From Moringa oleifera (Eukaryota; Streptophyta; Magnoliopsida; Brassicales; Moringaceae), in contig JAJFZO010000799.1 in assembly GCA_021397835.1 (NCBI GenBank), positions 1,736,001 through 1,800,000 of the forward strand: DNA of 64,000 nt, written 5' to 3'. How positions within the stretch are numbered: position 1 is the stretch's first letter; every line of letters starts with the position of its first letter. The translations under genes and the position numbers were made by a program. Under the pieces are notes generated by a model. It was not told where the DNA came from. It saw nothing but the letters and a program-made list of their open reading frames with translations, and ran no database searches. Positions 24,101 to 33,685 of this stretch are shown here, one piece after another.

Positions 24101-25367
24101 ATTGCAGGGTCAAGTACCTGTTCTTTGGATAGACAATTGTTCCAAACAATTTCATCCGACCCTATAAGAAAGAAAAGTGATTGCAATGTTTAGATCAAAT
24201 AATTGATATCTGTTATCTCCATCAATGTAGATATCTCATAGAGAACTCATTAGTTTCAACAATCCAATAGTCATGCTAGGCTTCAACATAATAAGCACAT
24301 AGTTTTCTTAGATTCAATTTCTAAAGTAGTTCCTATCAAAGAAAAAACTAAGAAACTGTGGTACTAAGACTCAAAGTTCTAGCCTCTCTACCTTCTGCAA
24401 TTTCTTTGGATACAAGGCAGCCATACACACACACACACTTGTCAAGAAGCATAAGATATTTGCTTTCAAGTTTATAAGTGACACAAAACTCAGACAATTT
24501 TATGCAGTTGCATAATGGTTATGTTTAGTAGAAAATTCTTTAAGTAATTTCACATCTTATTACACTTCTATCTTCAAATACCAAAACTCTGGTTACTATG
24601 TTGAGGCCCTAATAATGCTTCAAAATGACTAGAAAGTTAATGCCTGAGGTTCATTCTTTTATTCTAAACTTGTTCAGCAACCAACAAAAGCACAGATAAG
24701 AAACACTGGAAGTAAAGGAGAAATAATATTCACCATATAGTGTAAATTTTACCTTTCAATTCTTTTTTTTTTTTTTTTTTTTGAGTAGAAACAAGTTGAA
24801 GTGTTTTATTTACTGGCACCAAGGGGTCCCTTTCAATTCCCTGAGGAGATTATTCAGTTGTTATCAATTTTAGAAATTCATTATTGCTCCTGATTTAATT
24901 CTCTAATTCAAACTCAAAGAGAAATCTTGTGAAAATTAAGTTTGCCCCGATCTAGAGCTGAAAACTTAAAGCCCCCAAAATTTTGAATTTACTTTTTCCA
25001 TGAAAACAAGCAATAGCAGATAACAAATCGAAAGAAGAAACAAAATGAAGAAAGCAACCTGAGGGAAATCGAGGTAGAGGATGGGATTTTTGGAGCCCAA
25101 GTTGCCGAACTCGCCGATCTTGCCGCCAGTGACGGGGGCGAGGAGGCCAGGAAAAGATAAGAGGAAACGATTCTTGCGCTGTGATTTGCGGAGGATGTCT
25201 TTGCCATTGTGTTTGATAACCTGCTTCGACGGGCTCAGAGGAGTCAAGGTTTTGGCGGGAGATTCCGAGAGAATGTTTTTTTCAAAGGCCAGCCTTTTCA
25301 GTCTCCTGCGCTCGATCGCCTCTGCATTATCTTCGCCTTGCTTTTTTGATGATAAACCTCGCACCAT
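5099..25367 (-). CDS. RHL1: DNA-binding protein RHL1 (ROOT HAIRLESS 1), topoisomerase VI complex subunit
   Basis: RHL1 is a nuclear DNA-binding partner of plant topoisomerase VI, with BIN4, needed for endoreduplication and root-hair growth. Exons on minus: 25367-25059 (MVRGLSSKKQ start, FLLSFPGLLAPVTGGKIG), 24161-24051 (MKLFGTIVYPKNRYLTLQFS), 22018-21932 (VWWIGRKDENPEEARLDFPK), 21841-21645, 20848-20748, 20155-19940, 18881-18845, 18757-18708, 18538 to about 18512 (basic KGSRKKRK, likely NLS), 5472-5431 (VEGDEIEEPSSTSE) and 5134-5099 (DAEGSDEDWAA, stop TGA). Sum ~400 codons, versus about 355 residues in Arabidopsis as I recall. All phases agree except exon 5 to 6: phase 1 is followed by phase 0, so a small exon is missed or that donor is wrong. 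The donor of the ninth exon is also uncertain. The acidic SDEDWAA tail fits the family C-terminus. The identification is very secure; the joining across the 13-kb gap is inferred. Confidence 0.85.
5960..6620. mobile_element. Possible MITE (PIF/Harbinger-like ends)
   Basis: The left edge reads ATGGTAATGTTTGATTCAAG and the reverse complement of the right edge reads AGTGGCATTTGGTTCATG. These are imperfect inverted ends of the GGNNNTGTTTGGTTCA kind seen in plant Harbinger-type MITEs. There is no coding sequence inside. A related internal copy (gtgtttgattcatc near 6120) suggests nesting or internal duplication. Target duplications were not resolved. Confidence 0.35.
7745..7883 (+). repeat. 5' LTR of the intronic chromovirus
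   Basis: The region from CTAGGATC to TTATCA matches 12879-13013 throughout. Shared landmarks include the atgagact segment, aagaagtatga/tagaagtatga, ttcttgtgtggg, cttataagg, cacttcaatagcta and ggtgtggttctc. Confidence 0.75.
7886..7897 (+). promoter_or_regulatory. Primer binding site, initiator tRNA-Met type
   Basis: tggtatcaaagc differs at one position from the standard plant retrotransposon PBS TGGTATCAGAGC, which is complementary to the 3' end of initiator tRNA-Met. It sits two bases after the LTR end. Confidence 0.85.
7930..12350 (+). pseudogene. Gag-Pol of the intronic Ty3/Gypsy chromovirus (inactivated)
   Basis: Translated pieces in order: gag from about 7930, with LPTFDGNNLDGWILKVQRYF near 8270. 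Protease near 9120-9230, with VNGGATHNFIS where DSGATHNFIS is usual, so the catalytic Asp is lost. Reverse transcriptase at about 9740-10310: IQPSISPFSSPVLLV, FCLDYKALN, and a FLDNILIYNKS box where the second Asp of the DD pair is Asn. RNase H at about 10530-10870 (RPIAYFSQALNN). Integrase at about 11260-11860: AVVDLLNEYAHF and SIISDKDKAFLSNF keep the two Asp, while the Glu position reads Lys. Chromodomain at about 12185-12350 (VLIK-stop-KDLPKFEAT, HNQFPNFFKDK). Many stops and frame changes show a dead copy. Confidence 0.85.
12879..13013 (+). repeat. 3' LTR of the intronic chromovirus
   Basis: It is the direct-repeat partner of 7745-7883 and ends in CTTATCA. The base before it gives no clear polypurine tract. 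A second PBS-like string lies upstream at about 12735-12748 (tagtatcagagc), which hints at an additional nested or recombined LTR here. Confidence 0.7.
13014..17139. other. Intronic block without recognised genes
   Basis: No intact gene seen. The stretch 13640-14170 is more GC-rich than its surroundings and holds a 90-codon open frame (13893-14165) that I do not recognise. It includes a small inverted repeat (caagacccgctttcgggtactcttg, near 13720-13750). It may be an LTR or untranslated part of the second Gypsy element whose pol fragment begins near 17140. The remainder to 17139 shows only short open frames. Confidence 0.4.
17140..18010 (+). pseudogene. Reverse transcriptase/RNase H fragment of a Tat/Athila-type Gypsy element
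   Basis: EQIHICIDFRDISRACQKDY followed by LSLPH (17222-17296) matches the core RT block G-K-I-R-V-C-I-D-F-R-D-L-N-K-A of Tat/Athila-like Gypsy elements. Next comes a LEALSFMNGKF block. After a deletion, sequence related to the L-Q-G-L-x-G-K-L-x-x-I-R-R-F region and the start of RNase H (YQYAFCSIKAYL, near 17745-17800) can be followed in shifted frames. The catalytic YVDD part is absent. It is a truncated relic inside the RHL1 intron and unrelated to the nearby chromovirus. Confidence 0.7.
20280..20510 (-). mobile_element. Possible SINE-like retroposon in an RHL1 intron
   Basis: Read on minus, the segment starts near a GGGGTTGTCTTAATAC string, contains GATCAAGCC (fits the RNA polymerase III B-box consensus GWTCRANNC), and ends in TTCTTAG followed by a ~19-base T run. 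It is noticeably more GC-rich than its surroundings. No convincing A box was found, so the call is weak. Confidence 0.35.
21096..21123. repeat. (TA)n microsatellite
   Basis: About 14 uninterrupted AT/TA dinucleotides in the RHL1 intron between exons 4 and 5; likely length-polymorphic. Confidence 0.95.
22775..23260 (-). mobile_element. Small LTR-retrotransposon remnant (TRIM-like)
   Basis: On minus, the string TACATCAATTGGTATCAAAGCC (22858-22837) has the structure of an LTR end followed by a tRNA-Met primer binding site. Upstream on minus (plus 22860-23260) lies ~400 bp of non-coding sequence that could be the LTR. No coding domain follows. The second LTR was not found, so this may be a truncated or solo structure. 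It lies in the RHL1 intron between exons 2 and 3, in the same orientation as the gene. Confidence 0.45.
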
Positions 25368-26162
25368 CGTCTCCCTGTCCAGTCACTTGCTCAGGTTGCT
25401 CAATTTTCAGGGATGGTTTGCCATAAGGAAATTCGGAAATTTGGAAAGCTGAAGGCTCGGATTCAAAAATCAGTCTTGAGGAAATTGGCTCCTGTTGGCT
25501 CAAAAAAATTTGAGGAAATTATCAAAATTGGCATCCCATCACCTTTAAAAAAAAAAAACTTTTTACTAAGTTAGTTTTTTTTTTAACACTTACATATATC
25601 AGAGAGACAAAAACATCTTTACAACAAATAATAATATTTTTAAAATTAAAATAACTCAAAATTTGAGAAGATTTATCTGAATTTTTTTTTTTTTGAGATC
25701 TCTCTCCTTTCGAGCTCTGTCTTTCTTTACTTTATGTTTTAGTTTTTTTCTTCCCATTTTTGTGTCCAAAATCCAAAAAAAGAATCGAAGGTAGTCATTA
25801 ATATTTTTATCCAATTGTCCTAAATAGATAAGGAAGCTTGTGTTTTTTACAGCATATTTCTCAAGCTCGTATTTTTCACAATATTTTTGTCTTCAAAATC
25901 AGAACGTGCTCGAATGGGTGAAAAAAGTGACAGGTATACCTTTGAACAATAATGTAGCTTAAATATAATGTGTGCCCTCTGTTATATATGTGAATATATA
26001 TGTTTGAAAATCGTGTCTTACTTAATTTATCATAACATCATTATGAAATTCGCACCTTATTTTATAAAATTGCGGCAAGTTTATAAAATCATGCTCATAA
26101 AATTTTAACACGTTTATGTAATCGTGCCTGGTAATTTGAAATGTTTTCTTCAGTATTGCAGA

Positions 26163-28860
26163 ATGAGGATTATTGTAACTTGGAATGGTAAATGGTTTGA
26201 GTTCAATAGTAATTTTAAGTATATTAGCAGAGCTATTAAAACTAAAAGGTATGTTGTTAGGAAGGATTTGACATATGTGCAGTCGTTGGATTTGGTTAAA
26301 TCTTGTGTGGAAGTTAATTTCTCTAATACTAATGTTGTACTGCATATCATAGTAAGTTCTGAAAAAACTACTGTCAAAATTGAGTTAGTGAATGATGATG
26401 ATGTTGAGTTTATGTTGTACGATAATAGCATAGTATTTTGTGAGATTGTTGATTTAGTGGAGAGAAATTTTGTTAAAAATAGACAAAGTTTATGTGAAGG
26501 ACAAATCAATCCTTTTAATTCTTGTTCTGGAAGTAATCCAACTATTGAATTAGATGTTCATACCATTGAACCATTCTTCTATAGTGAGACACCCCTTGAC
26601 ACTCAGCATACCGATGAGATCCATACAAATAAGAACAACTTGAATGAGCGAATGGACTATGATATTGGGTGTGAAGACCCAATTATGGAAACTCAATCTA
26701 CTGAACCTACCAGTGAAAATCATTGTGAACCTATTCCAGAAGCAGAACCCGACAATGAAGAATTGAATGAGAACTTACGTCCTGTCCCACCTTATGTCTC
26801 AATTACATGTCCGAAAGTACATAATAATTCAACTGATGTTGTTATCAAACAATATAATGTGTTAGGGGATAAATTATACAGTCTTGCATCAAATTCTTTT
26901 ATGGAATAAGTGACTCTAATTGACACCCTTACTAGATGTCAGTTTTTTCTAAACAAAAAAGAGCTAAAATGATTTTTGGGTGTGCATGCTTTAACTGAGA
27001 ATTTTGAATTTAGAGTCGCTAGGTCTAACAAATCATTATTTAAGATTGCTTGTAGAGAAAGAAATTATGCATGAAAGATTCATGCTGTGAGAGTTGCACA
27101 AGGATAATTCTTCCAAATTAGAAGGTGTGATTTAACATACACTTACACGATTGAAGAGTTGCATTAACAGCATCAATAAGCAAGTTTTACCGTTATTAGA
27201 GAAATTGTGACTCAAAGGTTTTCTACTAATGCTAGAATCATTAAGTCAAAAGACATCATGAGTGATATGAAAAAACTTTATGGTATATAAATTTTATATA
27301 GTAAAGCTTGGAAGGCTAAAGAGTATGTATTGTCTCTTACATATGGTGATCCAACTAAGTCATATCAACAATTTTCATCATACTACCACATGTTGCAAAC
27401 AATTAATCCGAGAACTAGAGCTCACATATACATTGAAGATGAAACTAATCGATTTAAGTATTTCTTTGTGGCTCTTGGGCAATCGTTGAAGGGTTTCATT
27501 AAGTAATTTGACCAGTCATTGCTATCGATGTTACTCACTTAAAAGGAAGGTTCCACGGTGTAATGTTTATAGCGACGTACAAAGATAAAAATGAATAGAT
27601 ATATCCACTAGCATTCAATTATAGTGACTTTGAGAATTATGAAGCATGGGAATGGTTCTTTTGATAGTTGAAAAAAGCTATAGGTTCGGTTGAGGACTTA
27701 GTTATTATATCAGTTCGTCATGCCAGTGTTGTAAATCGCATCACAAAGGTCTTTCTTAATTTTTATCATGGTTTGTATTCATGGCATATGACCTAACATA
27801 TAAAGAATAAATTCAAGAAGAAAGATGTCTCTAAGATATTTTATAGTGTAGTTAGGACATATCAAAAATTTGAATTTAATAAATTAATAACTGAGTTATA
27901 GGCTAATCATCTTAAAGCCTTTGAATATATCATGAAGGAAGATCTGAGAAAATGGTCACGTGTGTATTGTTCCCAAAGACGATATCAACTCATGACCACT
28001 AATATAGCCGAGAGCTTGAATTCGTGCGTCCGATTTACTCGTGAGTTGCCTATGACGGCTCTATTGGAATTCATTCGAGACATGATGCAACGTTAATTTT
28101 TTGATCAACTCGAGAAAGCTAAGTTTTGGATGCCAGAACTAACAGAATGAGTTCTTTTATTGATAACTAAAAGATAAAAAGTTTCACTACAAATGATAGC
28201 TTTTAATATTGATTGAAATGTATTTTTAGTTAGGCACAAGGGTAGAAAGGTAATTGTGAATCTTATTAAACGTACTTGCACTTATAGGAAGTTTCAAGTT
28301 GATCTTTTGCCATATGCACATGTACTAACAGCTTCCAGGTGATATTGATTGTTTTGTTGGTAATATTCTTATTATTCATTGTGATTTCTTGCATTAACTT
28401 TACAAATTATGTATTTTTTACATGGAACATAATATTGACTTCATAATTCTTTACTCTAACTACTATAAACAAGATCAACTAGCAGCAGCATACGCTAAGC
28501 CGATATATCCAGTTGGTGATAAGTCCAATTGGGATGTATTTGAAAAAGTTAAAAGAGTTATAGTATTACCACCAAATAATGGTAAATCAGCAGAAAGTCC
28601 GAAAAAACAGAGAATACCCTCTGATAGGGAAAGGATGTGTCAAGAAAAGTGCTCTAAATGCATGCAATATGGACACAATCGATTGACGTGCTCTAATCCA
28701 TAGTATCATGATAAAGTTAGCCACTCTCGATCGTCTAATGTGCCTGATCAGTTGTATCATAAATGTCGTAATTGTGGTGAAATTGGGCATAATTTACAAA
28801 CTTATCTAATGCTTCCCAATTCAAATTTACTAAATGATGACACAAGTGACATATGATAAT
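26163..28860 (+). pseudogene. MULE copy 1 MuDR-type transposase (inactivated)
   Basis: Start chosen at 26163 (MRIIVTWNGKWFE), just after a TATTGCAG acceptor that would end a 5' intron. The first 249 codons are open to a stop at 26907; similarity then resumes in the same frame. Order: N-terminal MuDR/PB1-like region, FFLNKKELKM, the MULE transposase core with VIAIDVTHLKGRFHG (first catalytic Asp kept, about 27514), LVIISVRHASV where copy 2 has ISDRHTSI (second Asp replaced by Val), TTNIAESLNS near 28005, a SWIM-like CTYRKFQVDLLPYAH near 28270, then two zinc knuckles: CSKCMQYGHNRLTC (28650-28692, intact) and CRNCGEIGHNLQTY (last Cys lost). Numerous stops and frameshifts lie between 27060 and 28200. 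Confidence 0.85.
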
Positions 28861-29014
28861 CATCATGTTTTAATTATATTGTTGATTTTAAACTTATTTT
28901 TTATTACTGATAGGTATACAATTTGAAACTTTTAAGTTTTTATATGGTCTTAATTGTCGTATCCATGTCAATTCATGTGATGTTGACAACGTTGGCAATG
29001 CATTTCGCACCTTA

Positions 29015-29300
29015 AATAGTAAATCATGTATTTAATTCACGCCTTTAACAGTAAATCATACCATTAATTCATGCCTTCATTTCGTACATTCAATAGTGAA
29101 TCGTGCATTCAATTCGCGCCTTTAACAGTAAATCGTACCTTTAATTCGTGCTTTCATTTTGCACATTATAATAGTGAATCGTGCAGTAAATTTGCGCTTC
29201 AACAGTAATTCATACCCTTAATTTGTGCCTTTATTTGCACCTTTAATAGTGAATCGTGCAGTAAATTCGTGCCTTTAATTGTAAATTGTACATTGATTGA
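29015..29300. repeat. ~77-bp tandem repeat inside MULE copy 1
   Basis: The marker aatagtraatcrtg recurs at 29015, 29092, 29170 and 29245 (spacings 77, 78 and 75). Each unit contains several TCGTRC/TTCGYRCC words, for example aatcgtgca, ttcgcgcc, aatcgtacc, ttcgtgc. It lies between the 3' ends of the two convergent element genes. Confidence 0.9.
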
Positions 29301-29581
29301 TTTCTTACCTTTAATTCACAACAGTAAATTCTAAGCACTTTTATAAGTTAGATGGTAAGATAGACAATATAACAAATTTTATTTTTACCAATGAAAAAAA
29401 CAGTATATATAATTTTTAAATGTATATACAGAAATAATACATTGTATAAAAAGAATAAAAAGATAACAAATTATCAATTATCATCTAAAGTTAAATTGAC
29501 AAATATATGTATTGCCATGTGGTTTCGCATCTCTGGCATATTTTTGTCTCTATACTTTAATCACTTGTTTAGGAGTAAGTG

Positions 29582-32500
29582 CTACATTATATATAGCATG
29601 TGAGGTCCGCAATTGTCACTGAAAAAAAGAGAAACATAATTAAAAAAATAGATATTAAACAAAAACTTTTAGATAATGACAATAACAATAACTTGTTAAA
29701 AAAATACTTACCTTTTTCTCTGCTGGGAGATCTTGGCCTTTAGCTTTAGTGTGCATGAGAGTGAAATATTCAGCTTTTTGACATCTGATTTTTGCTTGAA
29801 ATATCCCCTACTAGCCATATAATTGGGTAGCATAAATTTTAGTGAGTTTTGTTGCTGAATACGCACCTCAGTTGGTATCTCTTGTCGGGAAGAATAAAAA
29901 ATTCTTAACGAAAACTTTTGCAGATCTACCATAACTAGCAGCCAGTGAGATCCCCCAACATGGCATGGACCATCAGCTGCATTGAAAAATATTGTTTACA
30001 TGTTAATAATGAGTTCACATTATATTGCAAGAATATAGTTAAAGGAAATAAAAAAGTAAATCACCTTATTCACAGTGTGCTAAGCTGGACACTGGGGATA
30101 AAATTTGCCTTTTACATGATCTAAGAAGTCTAGTTCCCATTTATGTGCTTCAAAATTAGCTTGTGGAGGAGGACAATCAGCATCTGGATCACTTTGATAT
30201 TCACTATAAATGTAAAAAAATGCCATCTGTAAATTTAAACAAAAAAGTCAATAAAAAATATAATAATAGAAAATCATCCAAACACTTAATGACCAATGGA
30301 CTTACATAGAGCCGTGGATCACAGATGCAGGCATCTTATGCATATTGTCTAGAAAGCTCCATCTGCCTTTTTCAAAAGAGATTTAGATATACTTCAATAT
30401 GCTAATTGAGATACCAAAAAAACAATAATATACTATTAAATCACTGTACAAAATGAAGATATGAATGTTAATTCTAGGTATGAATGTAGAGAACAGTGTA
30501 AAATGATCAACTTACCGAGTCATCAACCCACTCATCATTATCTTTGAAAACTTTGAACCACTCCACACTGATTAAATGACCAATACCTATATCGCAGCTA
30601 CAAAAAATAAAAACAAAGTGTGAGAAAAAAGTAAAAACATTTATAATTCAATATAATGGTTCCTTAAAAATAAATAACTTACTATGATTGGCCATTCATG
30701 AACTCGTTAAATGCAATGAGGATTTTGTCTCTGAATTTAGACTTTGCACTCACCATATGAGGGTACTTGGCTTTCTTAGTCCCAGTGTTAAGGTTGACGT
30801 ATGGGCTGCACAGTTGTCTTGATCGTTTACGAGTCCTAACAACTGGCAACACATTGTCGGTTGCCTCAACTAGGATAATAGCCAAGTCCCCCAGTTCCTC
30901 ATTGCATGAACCTGCTACAGTGGTTATTTCCTTTTCCATTGGCCCTGCAGCAGCCACTTCCTCAACAATTGGCCCTGCAGTGGCTTCTTGTTCATGAAAC
31001 TGCCCTGCATAAGCCAACACCTCCATGGTGGAGTCTTTAGACTTCCCAGATTCCTCAACAATGGGATTGTGTGGTATGGAGCTTGCATTAATACCTTAGG
31101 AAAAGGAAAACAATTACAGATGTCATTTCATGTCACAAGTTACATAAAATCTAAAATTATGATACGATATAGATACAAATTACTTACATTATCGAGAACT
31201 GGATCTAACATTGTACGGGAAAGATCTTAGCCACCATAACCAAATCCTTGTAGTTGGATGGATTTCAAGAGAACCATTTGCTCCTAATGACGTCTTTCAT
31301 TTTAAGAATCCATTTAGTTTATCTTCGCCTCGAGGAGATCTAATTTTGCCTCTATATTAGTTAGGCGACGGTAAACATTTGGATCCTCTGAAGTCCTCTT
31401 AGCACCAGGTGCCTCCCTCTCAACATCATCCTCTTACACTTCTGATTCCATCCTCCTCTCCCAGCCAACTCTCTTCTATCACTAGCGACTTCGTCAGATT
31501 CATCATCCCTCTACCACTAGACAAGAAGAAAGTCAACTCGTCGCTGCAAGTAACAGAAGTTGTTGATTATAAAATGCAAGAATAAAACTCATATAATATA
31601 TGAAGAGTACATACTTTATATTGCTTTCGCAAAGAAGATGACAAATTTGTGGAGTTCTTTTGAATGGGACCCTCAATTGTGTCATCCCCACTCGATCGTG
31701 TAGCAAGCACATTAGCCTCAGTAAGTGGCTGCAACGAGACGATGGTACCTTCAACTCCAACATAGTAAGGGGCTTGGTGCTCAGTAGTTGTTGGATCCAA
31801 TTTTAGCTTAGCCCTCATCTGAAAATATGAAATAATGATAAGGATAGTCCTTTAGAAAAAAAGATACGAAATGAAAAATATTAGTATGAAATGAAGACAC
31901 AAAATTGAGAATAGAGGTACAAAATGAAAATGAAGATATGAATTGATAATGTTGATACAAAATGAAAGTGTTGACACGAAATTGATAATAGAGGTACGAA
32001 TTTGAGAATGAAGATACAAAATGAAAATGTAGATGCGATATAGATAATATATATACGAAATGAAGATGCGATATTCCTTACAGTGTTTGTGAAGATCTTC
32101 TTGCAATCTGCGTTATGTGGCTTTCGATGGAACCTCCATTGGCAAATTCACGACAATGATAGGTTAGAACTTGACAACCTACCACCATGCATGTTGATAG
32201 CAGGAATCACCTCGAAGGCAAAAATCTATGAAAAAAAGGAATTAAGTTATGCTTCATGAAGATAAAATTGAATCCATTGAAACTAAAAAAACTAAAAATT
32301 AATAAAAAAGTTTGATCCTTACTTGCAATGCCCATACGAAGCCATAGGCATTGTAGTTTATCTTACCGACATCCATTGCTCGATTCGCAACTGCCTTCTT
32401 GAAATGCAGTAAGGAGTTATAGTAGACTCATGTGCCCCATGGAAAGCTATTAAAAAGGCTTCAACATTGTCTACAAGATGAAATTGCCACTTGGAGATAT

Positions 32501-33023
32501 GCTGCTCATCATGGCGTTTGATGAAGCCATTTAATAGATACAACAACCCCAACTTAACCTTTAATCTTCATCCTTAAACTCCCCTTCCAGCAACCTGGTC
32601 TTGATACAACTACCATTGGCCTTATCCCTCCCCCCGAAGTATTTAGCAAGGATACCAGATGGATTAGCTACAATGTTGTTTGTGTCCAGTAGCTCACTAA
32701 ATTTCAAGCCAGTAATTAGACATAATTCCATTTTGCTAAAACGAACCTCATTCTGCCCAAGTCTGAACCACATTTCATCCTTCAGTTCTGTTGAATCTCC
32801 CAAAATAGAAGATTATGGACTATAATCCCAGAGAAGTTAAAATCTATGTGCACATGTAGGAAATGCCCCAACAAGTCCTTCCAAACTTCTCCTTCTGAGA
32901 GTCATCTAAAATTTTCTTCAAAGTGAGAATGACATCATTGTCACAGTATTTTATTATCTTTTCAGTCTTTCAAAACTCTTTGGGGATCACATAGGGCTTA
33001 TGAGAAGTAGAGCTGGTTGTCAT
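29582..33023 (-). pseudogene. MULE-borne DUF1985 / Ulp1 (C48) protease gene, copy 1, inactivated
   Basis: Read on minus from 33023 (MTTSSTSHKPYVIP). A stop follows, then KTEKIIKYCDNDVILTLKK, FGRTCWGHFLHVHIDFNFSG (frame change), and MWFRLGQNEVRFSKMELCLI with TGLKF, the DUF1985 signature (32763 downward). QFHLVDNVEAF and a frameshifted W-G-x-L-x-x-NSLLHFKKAV segment follow to about 32330. Later exons: 32230-32090, 31818-31620, 31030-30680 (low-complexity linker), ~30600-30500, then the Ulp1 core. HWLLVMVDLQKFSLRIFYS (about 29953-29897) carries the catalytic His, and DNCGPHML (about 29614-29590) carries the catalytic Cys. The gene ends at TAG 29582. Ulp1/SENP proteases cleave SUMO or similar tags. 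Plant MULEs carrying such genes are known as Kaonashi elements. Confidence 0.8.
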
Positions 33024-33685
33024 CTACAATTGACCAAAAAAACATGTCAAAATTTGAGCAAATAGTATACGATTTTAAAAACTAAGTACGATTAATTGGT
33101 ACAATTTCTAAAACTTGGTACGATTTATCAAACTAGGTACGATTTCCAAAATTAGTTACGTTTTAACCTAACATGGTACGAATGTAGCGAACCAATGCAC
33201 ATAAAGGCACCCAAAGTAAAAAATGAAAATAGGTAATATATCCAAACTAATTTTTTGATTTTAATGTATCAAAAGAAAAATTAAAAAATGCACAGCAACA
33301 TAAGGGAAGGATTTCATTCATGGGTTTCAACAAAAAGGAATGAAGAATTTGAGCTGAAAATATTATTTAAAACCATATCGCTATTGATTTCTTAGTGACT
33401 CAGTAGCTTGCAGATAATCTTCAAAGGTCAATTTACAACAAAAAAGAAGAAATGAACAAACATCGAATGCAGAGGAACGAAGCTAAGTGATGAAGTTTAA
33501 CGCCACAGTTAAAAGAGAGGGAAAGAAAAACGTTCGAGATGTTTGACTTTTGGGATGCTATATTTGGATAAGTAAGTAATTGCACATGTTGCACAAAGGG
33601 CAATTTTGTTTTAAAGTATCTAAAAAGTGTTAAAAACATATACATTACTAATGTTAGTTATTTACACAAATACCCTTATACGGAC

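Larger units (their letters stand above)
25513..33685 (+). mobile_element. MULE copy 1, Kaonashi-like (MuDR transposase plus Ulp1 protease)
   Basis: The element carries a MuDR-type transposase relic on plus (26163-28860) and a convergent DUF1985/Ulp1 gene on minus (33023-29582). Left end near 25513: aattatcaaaattggcatccc, then a motif gttag...taacactt. The right end read on minus (33675 down) starts GGTATTTGTGTAAATAACTAACATT and continues to TTTTTAACACTT, so the two ends share an inverted pattern. Copy 2 shows the same pattern at both ends. Exact termini and the 9-bp target duplication are uncertain; caaaaaaatt occurs at both flanks but may be low-complexity chance. The left end lies about 150 bp from the RHL1 start codon. 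Confidence 0.75.

Noticed and set aside
25081..25452. 123-codon plus-strand frame
   Set aside because: Antisense of RHL1 exon 1.
29015..29300. Regularly spaced repeats that could suggest a CRISPR-like array
   Set aside because: Units are contiguous and diverged (~77 bp) without unique spacers, in a eukaryotic transposon; an ordinary tandem repeat.
31852..32106. Minus-strand frame rich in Tyr, Ile and Phe
   Set aside because: Translation of the TACGAA/AAATGA-type repeat in an intron of the MULE-borne Ulp1 relic.
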